Below, in pieces: positions 1 to 8,120 of a stretch of 64,000 nucleotides of DNA. Positions within the stretch are counted from its first letter, which is position 1, and each line of letters starts with the position of its first letter. The position numbers were made by a program, and so were the translations under genes. The stretch is from an uncultured delta proteobacterium. GTDB lineage: Bacteria > Myxococcota > Myxococcia > Myxococcales > 40CM-4-68-19. The stretch lies in contig CAIWCD010000037.1 in assembly GCA_903911145.1 (NCBI GenBank), forward strand, positions 1-64,000. The letters are read 5' to 3'. Under the pieces are notes generated by a model. It had not been told where the DNA came from. It did no database searches and saw only the letters and a program-made list of their open reading frames with translations.

Positions 1-48
1 ATCGGTGGATTTTGAGTCCACTGCGTCTGCCAGTTCCGCCAGAGGGCC
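1..48 (-). tRNA. tRNA-Leu (anticodon CAA), 5' part only
   Basis: Read on the minus strand, the segment starts with a 7-base acceptor strand (GGCCCTC), then TG and a D-arm whose GCG and CGC pair. An anticodon arm follows in which GTGGA pairs with TCCAC around the loop CTCAAAA, which places CAA at positions 34-36. The anticodon reads Leu codon UUG. The long D-loop ending in GGCAGACGC and the start of a variable arm (CGAT) fit the class II tRNA-Leu shape. The variable arm, T-arm and 3' acceptor strand lie beyond the left edge, so pairing of the acceptor stem cannot be checked. Confidence 0.88.
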
Positions 49-290
49 GGCGGAGAGCGTCCTAGCGCGGCACTGCCTGCGACGTCAACGCAAACAGAAC
101 GAGCGGGGAGTTTTTCACCACTCTGCGGGGCGTTCCTCCTCTGATGGTTTGCCCCCATGAACGGACCGTCCGGCAGGAAGCCGCTGAAATGTCATGGACA
201 TGCGATATTCAGCGTTCGCGGCACGCGTCTTGCGGAATGTGTCTGTCGTGCGCTGGGAACTCATTCCCGGGCAACCCCAAGGAGCTGTTC

Positions 291-512
291 ATGATCCGCT
301 CGATCGCCGCTGCACTCGCCGCGTTTGCCCTCGTTTCCTTCGCCGCCGTTGCCGATGAGAAGGCCGCTGCCCCGGCCGCCGCCGCGCCGGCCGCCGCCGC
401 CGCGAAGCCGGAGGAGAAGAAGGCAGAGAAGAAGGAAGAGAAGAAGGAAGAGAAGAAGGCCGAGAAGAAGGAAGACAAGAAGGCCGAGAAGAAGGCCGAA
501 GACAAGAAGTAG
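291..512 (+). CDS. Small exported Lys/Glu/Ala-rich protein (paralogue of 791-982)
   Basis: A 73-residue protein of unknown function. Residues 1 to about 21 form a classic signal peptide (MIRSIAAALAAFALVSFAAV then AD). An Ala/Pro stretch follows, and the rest is an almost pure Lys/Glu repeat (EEKKAEKK-type units) that should be highly charged and either disordered or a single charged helix. I chose the ATG at 291 because AAGGAG sits 6 bases upstream and the signal peptide begins there; an in-frame ATG at 144 would add unrelated residues and bury the signal. The leader is nearly identical in DNA and protein to the next gene, so the two arose by duplication. A strong stem-loop follows the stop. 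Possible roles, such as envelope polycation/polyanion binding, are guesses. Confidence 0.72.
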   Translation: MIRSIAAALAAFALVSFAAVADEKAAAPAAAAPAAAAAKPEEKKAEKKEEKKEEKKAEKKEDKKAEKKAEDKK

Positions 513-543
513 TCGTCGCTCAGGCGATCGAAGTTGCAGGACC

Positions 544-578
544 CGAGGCCCCCAGCGCTGCGAAGCGCGGGGGCCTCG
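544..578 (+). terminator. Stem-loop terminator after the first Lys-rich gene
   Basis: CGAGGCCCCC (544-553) pairs with GGGGGCCTCG (569-578) around a 15-base loop that itself contains GCGCTGCGAAGCGC. It lies about 30 bases after the stop at 512. There is only a short T-run (ATTT) downstream. The same GAGGCCCC/GGGGCCT stem recurs after the paralogous gene, so the terminator seems to have been duplicated along with it. Confidence 0.7.
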
Positions 579-606
579 TCATTTCCGCCGCGCTACAATG
601 GACAGC

Positions 607-639
607 GATGGGGAGGATAGTGGGGAACTGCTCCCCATC
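607..639 (+). other. Inverted repeat in the leader region before the second Lys-rich gene
   Basis: GATGGGGAG (607-615) is the exact reverse complement of CTCCCCATC (631-639). A competing pairing exists between GGAGGAT (612-618) and ATCCTCC (652-658). A TACAAT hexamer that could be a -10 box lies just upstream at 594-599, without a clear -35. If transcription starts there, the hairpins would lie in the 5' untranslated leader of the gene at 791. Two mutually exclusive stems would suit a regulatory leader, but no known riboswitch is recognised. Confidence 0.3.
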
Positions 640-790
640 GGAATCGGGGCGATCCTCCGCAGTCAAGTTTCCTGCCGGATGAGCATGCGCGGAAGATCAA
701 CAACTTATAGGCTGGATCGAGTTGGCAGACAGTTTGCTGAGTAGGTTCTCGTCGGTGGGAAGTGACCCGCCACAAACCTCGGAGCAACAC

Positions 791-982
791 ATGATCCGCA
801 CGATCGCCGCCGCCCTCGCCGCTTTCGCTCTCGTTTCCTTCGCAGCCGTTGCCGAAGACGCCGCCCCGGCGGCCGATGCCAAGAAGGCCGACGCCCCCAA
901 GGCGAAGAAGGCCAAGAAGGGCAAGAAGGCCAAGAAGGACGCCGCTGCCCCGGCCGCCGACGCCGCCCCGGCCGCGAAGTAG
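791..982 (+). CDS. Small exported Lys/Ala-rich protein (paralogue of 291-512)
   Basis: A 63-residue protein of unknown function. Its first 21 residues (MIRTIAAALAAFALVSFAAV) differ from the upstream paralogue at a single position, giving a clear signal peptide. The mature part is low complexity: Ala/Asp/Pro followed by Lys-rich AKKAKKGKKAKK runs and an Ala/Pro tail. It therefore lacks the Glu that balances the charge in the paralogue and should be strongly basic. GGAG at 781-784 fits an ATG at 791. The KAK-type repeats look like histone-H1-like proteins, but the export signal argues against a chromosomal role. It is followed by its own terminator. Confidence 0.72.
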   Translation: MIRTIAAALAAFALVSFAAVAEDAAPAADAKKADAPKAKKAKKGKKAKKDAAAPAADAAPAAK

Positions 983-1015
983 TTTTCGCTTTTCCGGCGC
1001 TCTGCTGGAATCTTC

Positions 1016-1056
1016 GAGGCCCCTGGCGCGAAAGCGCGGGGGCCTTGTTGTTTTTG
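1016..1056 (+). terminator. Rho-independent terminator after the second Lys-rich gene
   Basis: GAGGCCCC (1016-1023) pairs with GGGGCCTT, and inside it GCGC pairs with GCGC around a GAAA tetraloop (1030-1033). The stem ends at 1046 and is followed by GTTGTTTTTG. It is a canonical GC-rich stem with a T tract. Transcription of rlmE, which starts only 24 bases further on, would therefore depend on read-through or on a promoter inside this segment. Confidence 0.8.
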
Positions 1057-1079
1057 TACACTCGACTGGGAATGATTTG

Positions 1080-1709
1080 ATGGCCCGCTACGACCCTCGC
1101 GATCGGTTCTTTCTCCAGGCGAAGAAGGACGGCTATCGCGCGCGCTCGGCCTACAAGCTCGCGGAGATCCAGAAGCGGTTTCGGCTGCTGCGTGCTGGCG
1201 ATCGCGTGCTCGATCTCGGAGCCGCGCCGGGCGGATTCTGTCAGGTCGCTGCGGCGAACGTTGGGCCGAAGGGTTTTGTGCTCGGCGTCGATCTCGAGGT
1301 GATCCCCTCGTTGCCGCCGCCGGTGGTGACGTGGGCGGCCGATGCGTTCACTCCCGAGTTGCTCGCGCGCCTGCGCAGCGAAGGGCGCGCTCCCTACGAT
1401 GTGGTGTTGAGCGATCTCGCGCCGAAGACTTCCGGTGTGCACCAGTCCGACGAGGCCCGTTCGCTGGCCCTTGCCGAGCGCGCGCTTGATCTCACGCGGC
1501 AGGTGCTACGGCCTGGCGGATCGTTCGCGGTCAAGCTGTTCATGGGCGCTGGCTTCGAGGAGTACCGCGCGCTTTGCCGAGATGCGTTCGGCAAGGTCAA
1601 GGCGATGAAGCCTGAAGCGAGCGTCGCCCGACACAGCAAGGAGCTGTACCTGGTCTGCCAGGAGCACAAGCTGCCGACAGCGCGAAGCGAGTCGCCGGCG
1701 TCTCGGTGA
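1080..1709 (+). CDS. rlmE: 23S rRNA 2'-O-ribose methyltransferase RlmE (FtsJ/RrmJ)
   Basis: A 209-residue protein, the usual length for RlmE, which methylates the 2'-OH of U2552 in the A-loop of 23S rRNA using S-adenosylmethionine. The AdoMet-binding motif VLDLGAAPGG is at residues 43-52. The family's catalytic tetrad K-D-K-E is complete: K26 (SAYKL), D112 (LSDLAP), K152 (FAVKLF) and E188 (SKELY). The ATG at 1080 gives the conserved start MARYDPRDRF; the open frame extends further upstream but only through the terminator and the preceding gene. GGGA at 1068-1071 is a weak ribosome site. It ends 10 bases from a convergent gene. Confidence 0.93.
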   Translation: MARYDPRDRFFLQAKKDGYRARSAYKLAEIQKRFRLLRAGDRVLDLGAAPGGFCQVAAANVGPKGFVLGVDLEVIPSLPPPVVTWAADAFTPELLARLRSEGRAPYDVVLSDLAPKTSGVHQSDEARSLALAERALDLTRQVLRPGGSFAVKLFMGAGFEEYRALCRDAFGKVKAMKPEASVARHSKELYLVCQEHKLPTARSESPASR

Positions 1710-1719
1710 TGTTTCTTCG

Positions 1720-2085
1720 TCAGCCTGAGATCACTTTGCGCACGCCGCGAGCGGCCAGCAGCTTGACCGCTCGCTCGCGATGATCGCCCTGAAGAACCAG
1801 CGCGCCATCCTCGACCGCGCCACCGCACCCGAGCGCGCCCTTGAGCGCCTGCAGCCAGAGCGCGAGCTCCTTCGCGGAGAGCTCGAGTTGCTCGACCACG
1901 GTGACCTCTTTTCCGCGTCGACCCTTTCGTTCGAGTCGAACGACAGCGCGCGCTGGTCCGCGCTGGGCCTGGGCTGGCGCGTTCGTCGATGCCGCGGGCG
2001 TCGGTCCTTGCGGCAGTGACGCACGCAGTCCGTTGAGCGCCGCAAACGGAGACGCAAAGCCGCTGCTCTTCTTGTCGTCGCTCAT
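1720..2085 (-). CDS. SUI1/eIF1-like translation factor (YciH family)
   Basis: A 121-residue protein. The first ~45 residues are Ala/Pro-rich and variable. The C-terminal ~75 residues match the SUI1 fold shared by eIF1 and bacterial YciH: a basic strand (RLERKGRRGKEVTVVEQL), a helix, then GALGCGGAVEDGALVLQGDH and a final RAVKLLAARGV. The Gly-Cys-Gly-Gly turn and the VLQGDHR strand are the family signature. In eukaryotes eIF1 controls start-codon fidelity; the bacterial role is unsettled. The start at 2085 (MSDDKK) has AGGAG 8 bases upstream; a GTG at 2094 would overlap that ribosome site, so I reject it. Convergent with rlmE. Confidence 0.85.
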   Translation of the reverse strand: MSDDKKSSGFASPFAALNGLRASLPQGPTPAASTNAPAQAQRGPARAVVRLERKGRRGKEVTVVEQLELSAKELALWLQALKGALGCGGAVEDGALVLQGDHRERAVKLLAARGVRKVISG

Positions 2086-2200
2086 GACAGGCACTCCTCG
2101 TCAGCGCGTTCGAACACGAAGCGAGGCGCGTGTAAATGGCAGGAGCTTGCGCTCGTGCGACGACGGGTCGATGATCGCATGTTTGCTCTCGGAGGCTTAG

Positions 2201-2848
2201 ATGAACTCGGGTCGTCGGCTGCTCCTCGCTTCGCTTCTCGCCACGATGGCCTGCGCGGCTGCTCGGCCTCCTCTTGCGGCCGCATGGTGTGCGAGCGAGA
2301 GCGATCGGATCTGCGGGCAGCGCTATGCGGGCCTCTTCGAGAAATTCGATCTCTATGCTGCCGATGACGGGAACCGCGATGGGATGCTGCAGTGGTTCTC
2401 CTACCGCTGCGCTCTCGACACCGCATCGGAGGCGGCCGCTGACACGTTCAACGAAGTCGGTCTCGATTGCTGGCGCGCGGGGATGATCTCGCTTGCTGCC
2501 GGAAACGCCCAGGCCGCGCGCAGCTTGAACGAGCGCGGTTGCGAGGCGTGGGGCTGGGCCGATGCGTGCATCCTCGCGTCGGCCTTCTCGCGCGAGAAGT
2601 TCGAGTTGCGCTCGGCGCATGACTTCGAGTGCCGTGCGCAGAAAGCGATCTCGCTCGGACAGCGCTCGTCGGCGCAGGTGGATGGGGTCGACTGCACGCC
2701 AGGCGCAGGCTCGGTTTCGAAACTACGCGCCGCCGAAGCGGCCAAGGCGAATCAACCCGCGAGGCCTGCGAATGCGCTCGACTGCGCGCTGCGCGGATGC
2801 ACGCTGCCGAGCGGCCGCGCGATCAAGCCGTGGATCGACGGCTGGTGA
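2201..2848 (+). CDS. Exported Cys-rich protein of unknown function, first gene of the cellulose operon
   Basis: A 215-residue protein that I do not recognise. A hydrophobic leader (LLLASLLATMACAAA) predicts export; there is no good lipobox. The mature part has many cysteines spaced along its length (WCASESDRIC, YRCAL, DCWRA, GCEAWGWADAC, DFECRA, DCTPG, DCALRGC), which suggests disulfides in the periplasm. Two ~45-residue stretches (GLDCWRAGMISLAAGNAQAA and GCEAWGWADACILASAF) resemble Sel1/TPR-like helical repeats. Its TGA (2846-2848) overlaps the GTG start of the cellulose synthase at 2845, so translation is coupled. This makes it a likely partner of cellulose synthesis or export, by context only. 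Confidence 0.75.
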   Translation: MNSGRRLLLASLLATMACAAARPPLAAAWCASESDRICGQRYAGLFEKFDLYAADDGNRDGMLQWFSYRCALDTASEAAADTFNEVGLDCWRAGMISLAAGNAQAARSLNERGCEAWGWADACILASAFSREKFELRSAHDFECRAQKAISLGQRSSAQVDGVDCTPGAGSVSKLRAAEAAKANQPARPANALDCALRGCTLPSGRAIKPWIDGW

Positions 2849-5800
2849 GCGAGAGTCGCCTCGAGCGTGCGCGTGAGACGCTCGGCGCGGCGCTCGTCGC
2901 GTTCGTTGCCGTCGCGTGCTTCACGCTCGTGGTCGTGATGCCGCTCGATCCGCGCGGGCAGACGCTCTTCGCCGCGTCGTTGCTTGCGGCCGCTCTCCTG
3001 GCTGCACTCTCGTCGAGTCGCGCAGCGACGCTCGCGCTCGTCGTCGCGTCGGTGCTCTCCTCGACGCGGTATCTCTTCTGGCGCTGCTCGACCACCATCG
3101 TTGCCGGCATCTCTGTTGACGACGCGGCCAGCGCTCTCCTTCTCGCGGCAGAGTTGTACGCGTTCGCGATGCTGCTTCTCGGCTATTTCCAGTCGGCACT
3201 TCCTCTCGAGCGCAAGCCGCCGACGCTGCCAGAGGATCGCGCGAGTTGGCCGACGATCGATCTCTTCATTCCGACCTTCAACGAGCCACTCTCGGTGGTG
3301 CGCACGACGCTGTTCGCCGCGCTGGCGCTCGACTGGCCGCGCGCGAAGCTCAACATCATTCTGCTCGACGATGGTGGCCGCGAAGAGTTTCGCGCCTTCG
3401 CTGCCGAGTTGAAGATCGGCTATCTCGCGCGCGCGGAGCACGGCTTTGCGAAGGCGGGCAATCTGAATCACGCGCTCAAGCAGACGCGCGGAGAGTTCGT
3501 CGCGGTGCTCGACTGCGATCATGTTCCGACCCGCAGCTTCCTCGCTTCGTCGATGGGTGTGCTGATCTCTGATTCCCGCTGCGCGTTCGTGCAGCTTCCG
3601 CATCACTTCTATTCCGAGGATCCGTTCGAGCGAAACCTGCGCTTCTTCCGCGACGCGCCGAGCGAGGGCGAGCTGTTCTATCGACTCATCCAGCCTGGTC
3701 TCGACACCTGGAACGCGTCGCTCTTCTGTGGTTCGTGCGCGATCCTGCGGCGGGCGGCGCTCGAGGAGATCGGCGGGTTCGCAGTCGAGACGGTGACCGA
3801 AGACGCGCACACGGCGCTGCGTCTGCATCGGCGCGGATGGCGCAGCGCTTATCTGTCGATGCCGTTGGTCGCGGGCCTCGCGACGGAGAGCCTCAGCGCG
3901 CTCGTGCGCCAGCGCATGCGCTGGGCCCGCGGCATGGCGCAGATCTTCCGCATCGACAATCCACTCTTCGGAAAAGGTCTGCGACTCGGCCAGCGACTCG
4001 GACACACTGCGGCGGCGCTGCACTTCTTCTACGGATTGCCGCGCATCATCTTCCTGCTCGCGCCCATCGCGTATCCGCTCTTCAATCTGCACATCTTCAA
4101 CGCGCCGCCGATTCTTGCGCTCGCCTTCGCCCTGCCTCATCTGGCGCAAGGAGTCCTCGCGCGCAAACGCACTGCGGGCCGCTTCCGGCGCGGGTTTGCG
4201 AGCGAGGTCTACGAAACCTGTCTCGCCTTCCATCTGCTCCTGCCGACGACGCTCGCGCTCTTTGCGCCGAAGTCCGGAGCGTTCAACGTCACGGCCAAAG
4301 GCGGGCGCATCGAAGAGCCGTTCTTCGAGTGGCGAGTCGCGCTGCCGTCGCTCATCTTCGGCGCGCTCAATGTCGCCGCCATCGCAGCGGTCTGTGTCCG
4401 TTTCGTCTTGCACAGCGGCGCCACTGGCGTGCTCGCGATGAGCCTCGCGTGGGCGCTCGTCAATCTCCTGCTGCTCGGTTTTGCTGTCGCTGCGGCGCGG
4501 GAAAACGTGCAGCGGCGCAAGAGTCCGCGCGTTGTCGTTTCGCTCGATGCGAAGTTGGAATGCGATGGCGTTGAGCCGCTCGTGTGCCGCACCGAGAACA
4601 TCTCCGTGTGTGGTGCGCTGCTCGATCTTGCGAGCGCAGGGGCGCACGGGGAACGGGCGCGCGCGCTTCGGGCTGGTGAACTGGTTGGCTTGCAACTTCA
4701 CGGTGGCGCTGGCTCGCGAACAGTTCCGGCGCTGGTGGTTGCGGTCGAAGGCAGTCGCGTGCGCGTTCGTTTCGATGCACTCGCGATCGCAGAGGAGGCT
4801 GCTCTCACCGAGGCGATCTTCTCTCGACCCGATGCGTGGCGTTTGTGGAGCGCGAGCCGCCGCGCTGCGGTGACTGTTGCGGCCTTGCTCCTGGTGCTGC
4901 CGCTGCTCGCGGCGTGCAATGTCGCTCCAGTTCACGAGCTGAAAACGACCGCATCGATCGATGGTGGAGCGAGCGCGCAGGACACAGAGACATTTTCGTT
5001 CGATCCGCAGGGCCTCGCCGACGCGCGCAGATTCGATGTCGAGCCGACGTTCGGTGTCCCGTTCGTTCCTCGTCCCGATCGCACCGTGACGTCTGCCGAC
5101 GTGCGGCTCGAATTTGACGACGTCCCCGAACCGGTTCGCGGACTCGAGTTGCGCGTGAATGGAACTCGCGTCGGCTCGCTCGATCTTGCGCAACTCCGCT
5201 CCCAGCAAGGCTCGTTCGCGATTCCGCTCTCGGTGCTCGCGGGCAGGAATGAGCTGACGCTCGGACTTCTTCTTGAGCGCAGCGACGCGTGTCGAATGGT
5301 TGCTCCAGGCGCCTGGCGACTCCTGCGCGCGGGGAGCATTGTGCTGCGCAGCGTTCCTCGCGCTCTGGAGAATTCCCTCGCGCTGCTTCCTCTGCCGTTC
5401 ATCGCGCCGTCTGATCGCGAGGCCACGATCAACGTGGTGCTCCCTCGCGATGGTCAGACGCCGCTTCGCGCGGCGGGGCTTGTGGCGGGCTGGCTCGGCG
5501 TGGAGAACGCGATCGCGCTTCGCTTCTCCGTGCGTCAGGGATCGCTGCCCGACACAAGCGCGATCGTGTTCGTCGATGGTGCACAGATTGCGGCAGCGCT
5601 TGGCCTGCCTGCGCCAGAGGGACCGAGCGTGCGGATGGTCGATCATCCTCTGCATGGGGGCGCGAACGTGAAGCTGCTCGTGGTTGGAGGCCGCGATCCC
5701 GACGAGATGCTGCAAGCGGCCCAGGGCCTCGCAGCGGGGCCAGGATCGATGAAGGGTGAGGCGAAGCAGTTTCTGCCTCCTGTGCCGCGAGCTGCGCGCC

Positions 5801-7020
5801 TGCTCGACGATGCACCGCGCTGGCTGCCCAAGGGCAGTTCGCTCACGTTCTCGAAGCTTCCCTATCAGCGCAACGCGCGCCTCTCGCACGACGGAGTTTC
5901 GGGAGGCGCGATCGCAGTGCGATTCCGCATGGCACCCGATCTGGGACACGTGCCGGGCGATCCGGTCGAGCTCGATCTCGGATACGTCGTGGAGACTCCG
6001 TCTGGACTGCGCTCGCCTCGACTCGATCTCCTGATCAACGGAACCTATCTGGCGACGCTGCCGCCTCCTCAAGGCGATCAAGGCTACACCGCGCGGACGC
6101 GCGTGATGGTCCGGCGGGAGCTGCTGCGTGGGTACAACGAACTGGTCGTGCAGGTCAGTTACGCAGGCGCCGAGCTGCAATGCGGAGAGGCGCACCGGGG
6201 AATTGCGCGCGTGGCGCTGCTTCCGGATTCGACGCTCGGACTTGCCGCGCTCGAGCCGGGAGCGAACAGTCCAGACGTCCGCCTTTTCATCGACGACGGC
6301 TTCCCGTTTACGCGCGCGGCCGATCTGCGCGAAACCGCGATCGTGCTCCCGGCCGCTCCCAGCGCGGCCGAGCTGTCATCGCTGCTCTCGGTGCTTGCAC
6401 ACTTCGCTCAGGTCACCGGGATTGCGGGAGACGCCGATCTGCTCGCCGCCGACGGGCTCTCCGCGGCTCCGCGTGGAAAGGATCTGCTGCTGATTGGGAC
6501 GCGAGAAGACAACGCCTTGCTGGGGCGCCTGTCGCCGCTCCTGCCGTTCGATGGACGAGCGCGAGTGCCGGTTTCGACGAACATTCTGTTGAGTCTGCTG
6601 AGCGGCTTTCGTGGTGAGTTCGAGGTCGCGCGCGCGCGCGCTGCATTCGACGGAGCAGCTGACGTTGCGGCGATCGAGGGGCTGGCCTTGCCGGGCGAAG
6701 AGGGGCGCAGCGTGCTCGCGATCACTGCGCGCACTTCGGATTCCATTCCGCAGCTTCCCGATGCGAAGGGGGCAACCGACAGCAACGGCCCCCTCGGCGA
6801 TCTCCTCCTGCTCACTGGCGGGTACCGCGCGATGTTTCAGATCGGTCCGGTCGGGCGCATGGACGGCCTCTCGCGCTTTGCCTCTGTGCAATGGACGTTC
6901 AGCCAGTGGCCGCTGCTGCTGCTGCCGATCGCGCTGCTGGGCATCGCGCTGGCGGCCCGCGAACTGCTCCGCGCCCTCGATGCGCGCGCTGCGGCGCGGT
7001 TTCGCAACGGTGTCGAATGA
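2845..7020 (+). CDS. bcsAB: Fused cellulose synthase BcsA-BcsB with c-di-GMP-binding PilZ domain
   Basis: A 1391-residue protein joining the catalytic subunit BcsA to the periplasmic subunit BcsB. N-terminal membrane helices precede a GT2 domain that polymerises UDP-glucose into beta-1,4-glucan. Its active-site residues are all visible: D175-D176 (LLDDGG), D223-C-D225, T318-E-D320 and Q356-RMR-W360. After more helices comes a PilZ domain with R558-x3-R562 and N585-x-S-x2-G590, the c-di-GMP-binding residues. A helix near 672-690 leads into a BcsB-like beta-sandwich region and a C-terminal membrane helix at about 1352-1372. The GTG at 2845 overlaps the upstream stop; an ATG nearer 2797 is possible. 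The stop overlaps bcsZ (ATGA). No bcsC is present in this window. Confidence 0.93.
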   Translation: MSESRLERARETLGAALVAFVAVACFTLVVVMPLDPRGQTLFAASLLAAALLAALSSSRAATLALVVASVLSSTRYLFWRCSTTIVAGISVDDAASALLLAAELYAFAMLLLGYFQSALPLERKPPTLPEDRASWPTIDLFIPTFNEPLSVVRTTLFAALALDWPRAKLNIILLDDGGREEFRAFAAELKIGYLARAEHGFAKAGNLNHALKQTRGEFVAVLDCDHVPTRSFLASSMGVLISDSRCAFVQLPHHFYSEDPFERNLRFFRDAPSEGELFYRLIQPGLDTWNASLFCGSCAILRRAALEEIGGFAVETVTEDAHTALRLHRRGWRSAYLSMPLVAGLATESLSALVRQRMRWARGMAQIFRIDNPLFGKGLRLGQRLGHTAAALHFFYGLPRIIFLLAPIAYPLFNLHIFNAPPILALAFALPHLAQGVLARKRTAGRFRRGFASEVYETCLAFHLLLPTTLALFAPKSGAFNVTAKGGRIEEPFFEWRVALPSLIFGALNVAAIAAVCVRFVLHSGATGVLAMSLAWALVNLLLLGFAVAAARENVQRRKSPRVVVSLDAKLECDGVEPLVCRTENISVCGALLDLASAGAHGERARALRAGELVGLQLHGGAGSRTVPALVVAVEGSRVRVRFDALAIAEEAALTEAIFSRPDAWRLWSASRRAAVTVAALLLVLPLLAACNVAPVHELKTTASIDGGASAQDTETFSFDPQGLADARRFDVEPTFGVPFVPRPDRTVTSADVRLEFDDVPEPVRGLELRVNGTRVGSLDLAQLRSQQGSFAIPLSVLAGRNELTLGLLLERSDACRMVAPGAWRLLRAGSIVLRSVPRALENSLALLPLPFIAPSDREATINVVLPRDGQTPLRAAGLVAGWLGVENAIALRFSVRQGSLPDTSAIVFVDGAQIAAALGLPAPEGPSVRMVDHPLHGGANVKLLVVGGRDPDEMLQAAQGLAAGPGSMKGEAKQFLPPVPRAARLLDDAPRWLPKGSSLTFSKLPYQRNARLSHDGVSGGAIAVRFRMAPDLGHVPGDPVELDLGYVVETPSGLRSPRLDLLINGTYLATLPPPQGDQGYTARTRVMVRRELLRGYNELVVQVSYAGAELQCGEAHRGIARVALLPDSTLGLAALEPGANSPDVRLFIDDGFPFTRAADLRETAIVLPAAPSAAELSSLLSVLAHFAQVTGIAGDADLLAADGLSAAPRGKDLLLIGTREDNALLGRLSPLLPFDGRARVPVSTNILLSLLSGFRGEFEVARARAAFDGAADVAAIEGLALPGEEGRSVLAITARTSDSIPQLPDAKGATDSNGPLGDLLLLTGGYRAMFQIGPVGRMDGLSRFASVQWTFSQWPLLLLPIALLGIALAARELLRALDARAAARFRNGVE

Positions 7021-8105
7021 TCGCTGCGCTCCTCGCGATCTCTGCCGCGTGCACACCTGCCCCGTGGCCGCTCTGGGAGCAGTTCCGCACTCACTTCATT
7101 GAGAGCGGTCGCGTGGTCGATGCGACGTCCGATCGTCGCACGACGAGTGAAGCGCAGGCCTACGCGATGTTCTTCGCGCTGGCTGCGGGCGATCGCACGA
7201 CGTTCGATGCGCTGCTCGACTGGACGCAGAAACAGCTCGCTCGCGGAGATCTCTCGCAGCGGCTTCCGTCGTGGCATTGGGATGAATCGCGGAACGCAGT
7301 GGTCGATGAGAACTCTGCGAGCGACGCTGATCTCTGGCTCGCCTATGACCTGCTCGAGGCGGCGCGGATCTGGAATTCGCCCGCCTACGATCGACTCGCG
7401 CGCTCTCTCTTTGCGAGTGTCTCTGCGAAAGAGATCGTCGAGGTACCCGGTCTCGGCACCATGCTGCTTCCGGGCCCGGTCGGGTTTCTCCTCGAGAATG
7501 GGCACGCGGTCCGGCTCAATCCGAGCTACCTCGCTCCACAACTGCTTCGGCGGGCAGCGACGGCGAAGCTGCCAGGACACTGGAAGGAGCTTGAGCGCAA
7601 CAGCGAGAGACTGCTCGCTGCGGCGATGCCCAACGGGTTTGCTCCCGATTGGATCGTCTGGCGCGATGGCGCAGTGGCTGTCGACGCAGAGCGTGGAAGC
7701 CTCGGCAGCTTCGACGCGATCCGCATCTACCTCTGGGCCGCCATGCTCGACGCACACGACCCACTGCGCGCGCGTCTTCTGAAGTTCGATGCGCCGGTGC
7801 TGGCACTCGCTCGCGCACGAGGCGCACTGCCCGAGCAGATCGACGCGCAGCAGCCGCAGCGTGCGCACGGCAGGGCGCCACCGGGATTCCTGGCTGCGCT
7901 GCTGCCGGACGCGAACGCGCGCGGAAGTGAGCAGCTCGCGATCCTTCGCGCGCAACTCGATGCGACGCTCGCCGATGGTCTCTATGGGCGTCCGCCGACG
8001 TATTACGATCAGGTGCTCGCGCTCTTTGGCGCGGGCTTCGTGGAGCATCGCTTCCGATTTGATCGCGACGGGAAAGTCGTTCCGGGCTGCTCTGGTGGCC
8101 GCTGA
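7017..8105 (+). CDS. bcsZ: Periplasmic endo-beta-1,4-glucanase BcsZ (glycoside hydrolase family 8)
   Basis: A 362-residue GH8 cellulase, close to the usual BcsZ length. It trims amorphous or misplaced glucan during cellulose export. A short hydrophobic N-terminus (MIAALLAISAACTPA) is a signal peptide. The catalytic acid E45 lies in TTSEAQAYAMFFAL, matching the TSEGQSYGMFFAL block of E. coli BcsZ. The second hallmark block, NSASDADLWLAYDLLEAARIW, follows around residues 99-119 with D103 and D105. Later GH8 landmarks (LNPSYL, PDWIVW, DAIRIYLWAAML) are also present. The ATG at 7017 overlaps the stop of bcsAB, so the two are translated in step. Confidence 0.93.
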   Translation: MIAALLAISAACTPAPWPLWEQFRTHFIESGRVVDATSDRRTTSEAQAYAMFFALAAGDRTTFDALLDWTQKQLARGDLSQRLPSWHWDESRNAVVDENSASDADLWLAYDLLEAARIWNSPAYDRLARSLFASVSAKEIVEVPGLGTMLLPGPVGFLLENGHAVRLNPSYLAPQLLRRAATAKLPGHWKELERNSERLLAAAMPNGFAPDWIVWRDGAVAVDAERGSLGSFDAIRIYLWAAMLDAHDPLRARLLKFDAPVLALARARGALPEQIDAQQPQRAHGRAPPGFLAALLPDANARGSEQLAILRAQLDATLADGLYGRPPTYYDQVLALFGAGFVEHRFRFDRDGKVVPGCSGGR

Positions 8106-8120
8106 GAGCGAGTCGGGTGG

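Noticed and set aside
291-982. Histone-like chromosomal proteins acting with the deacetylase-fold enzyme at 35488
   Set aside because: Both Lys-rich proteins have strong signal peptides, so they should leave the cytoplasm, and the two loci are 34 kb apart.
2752-6195. A 1147-codon minus-strand open frame antisense to bcsAB
   Set aside because: Its translation is Arg/Gln/Glu-rich with no motifs and lies opposite a gene with intact catalytic motifs. Long antisense frames are expected at this G+C content.
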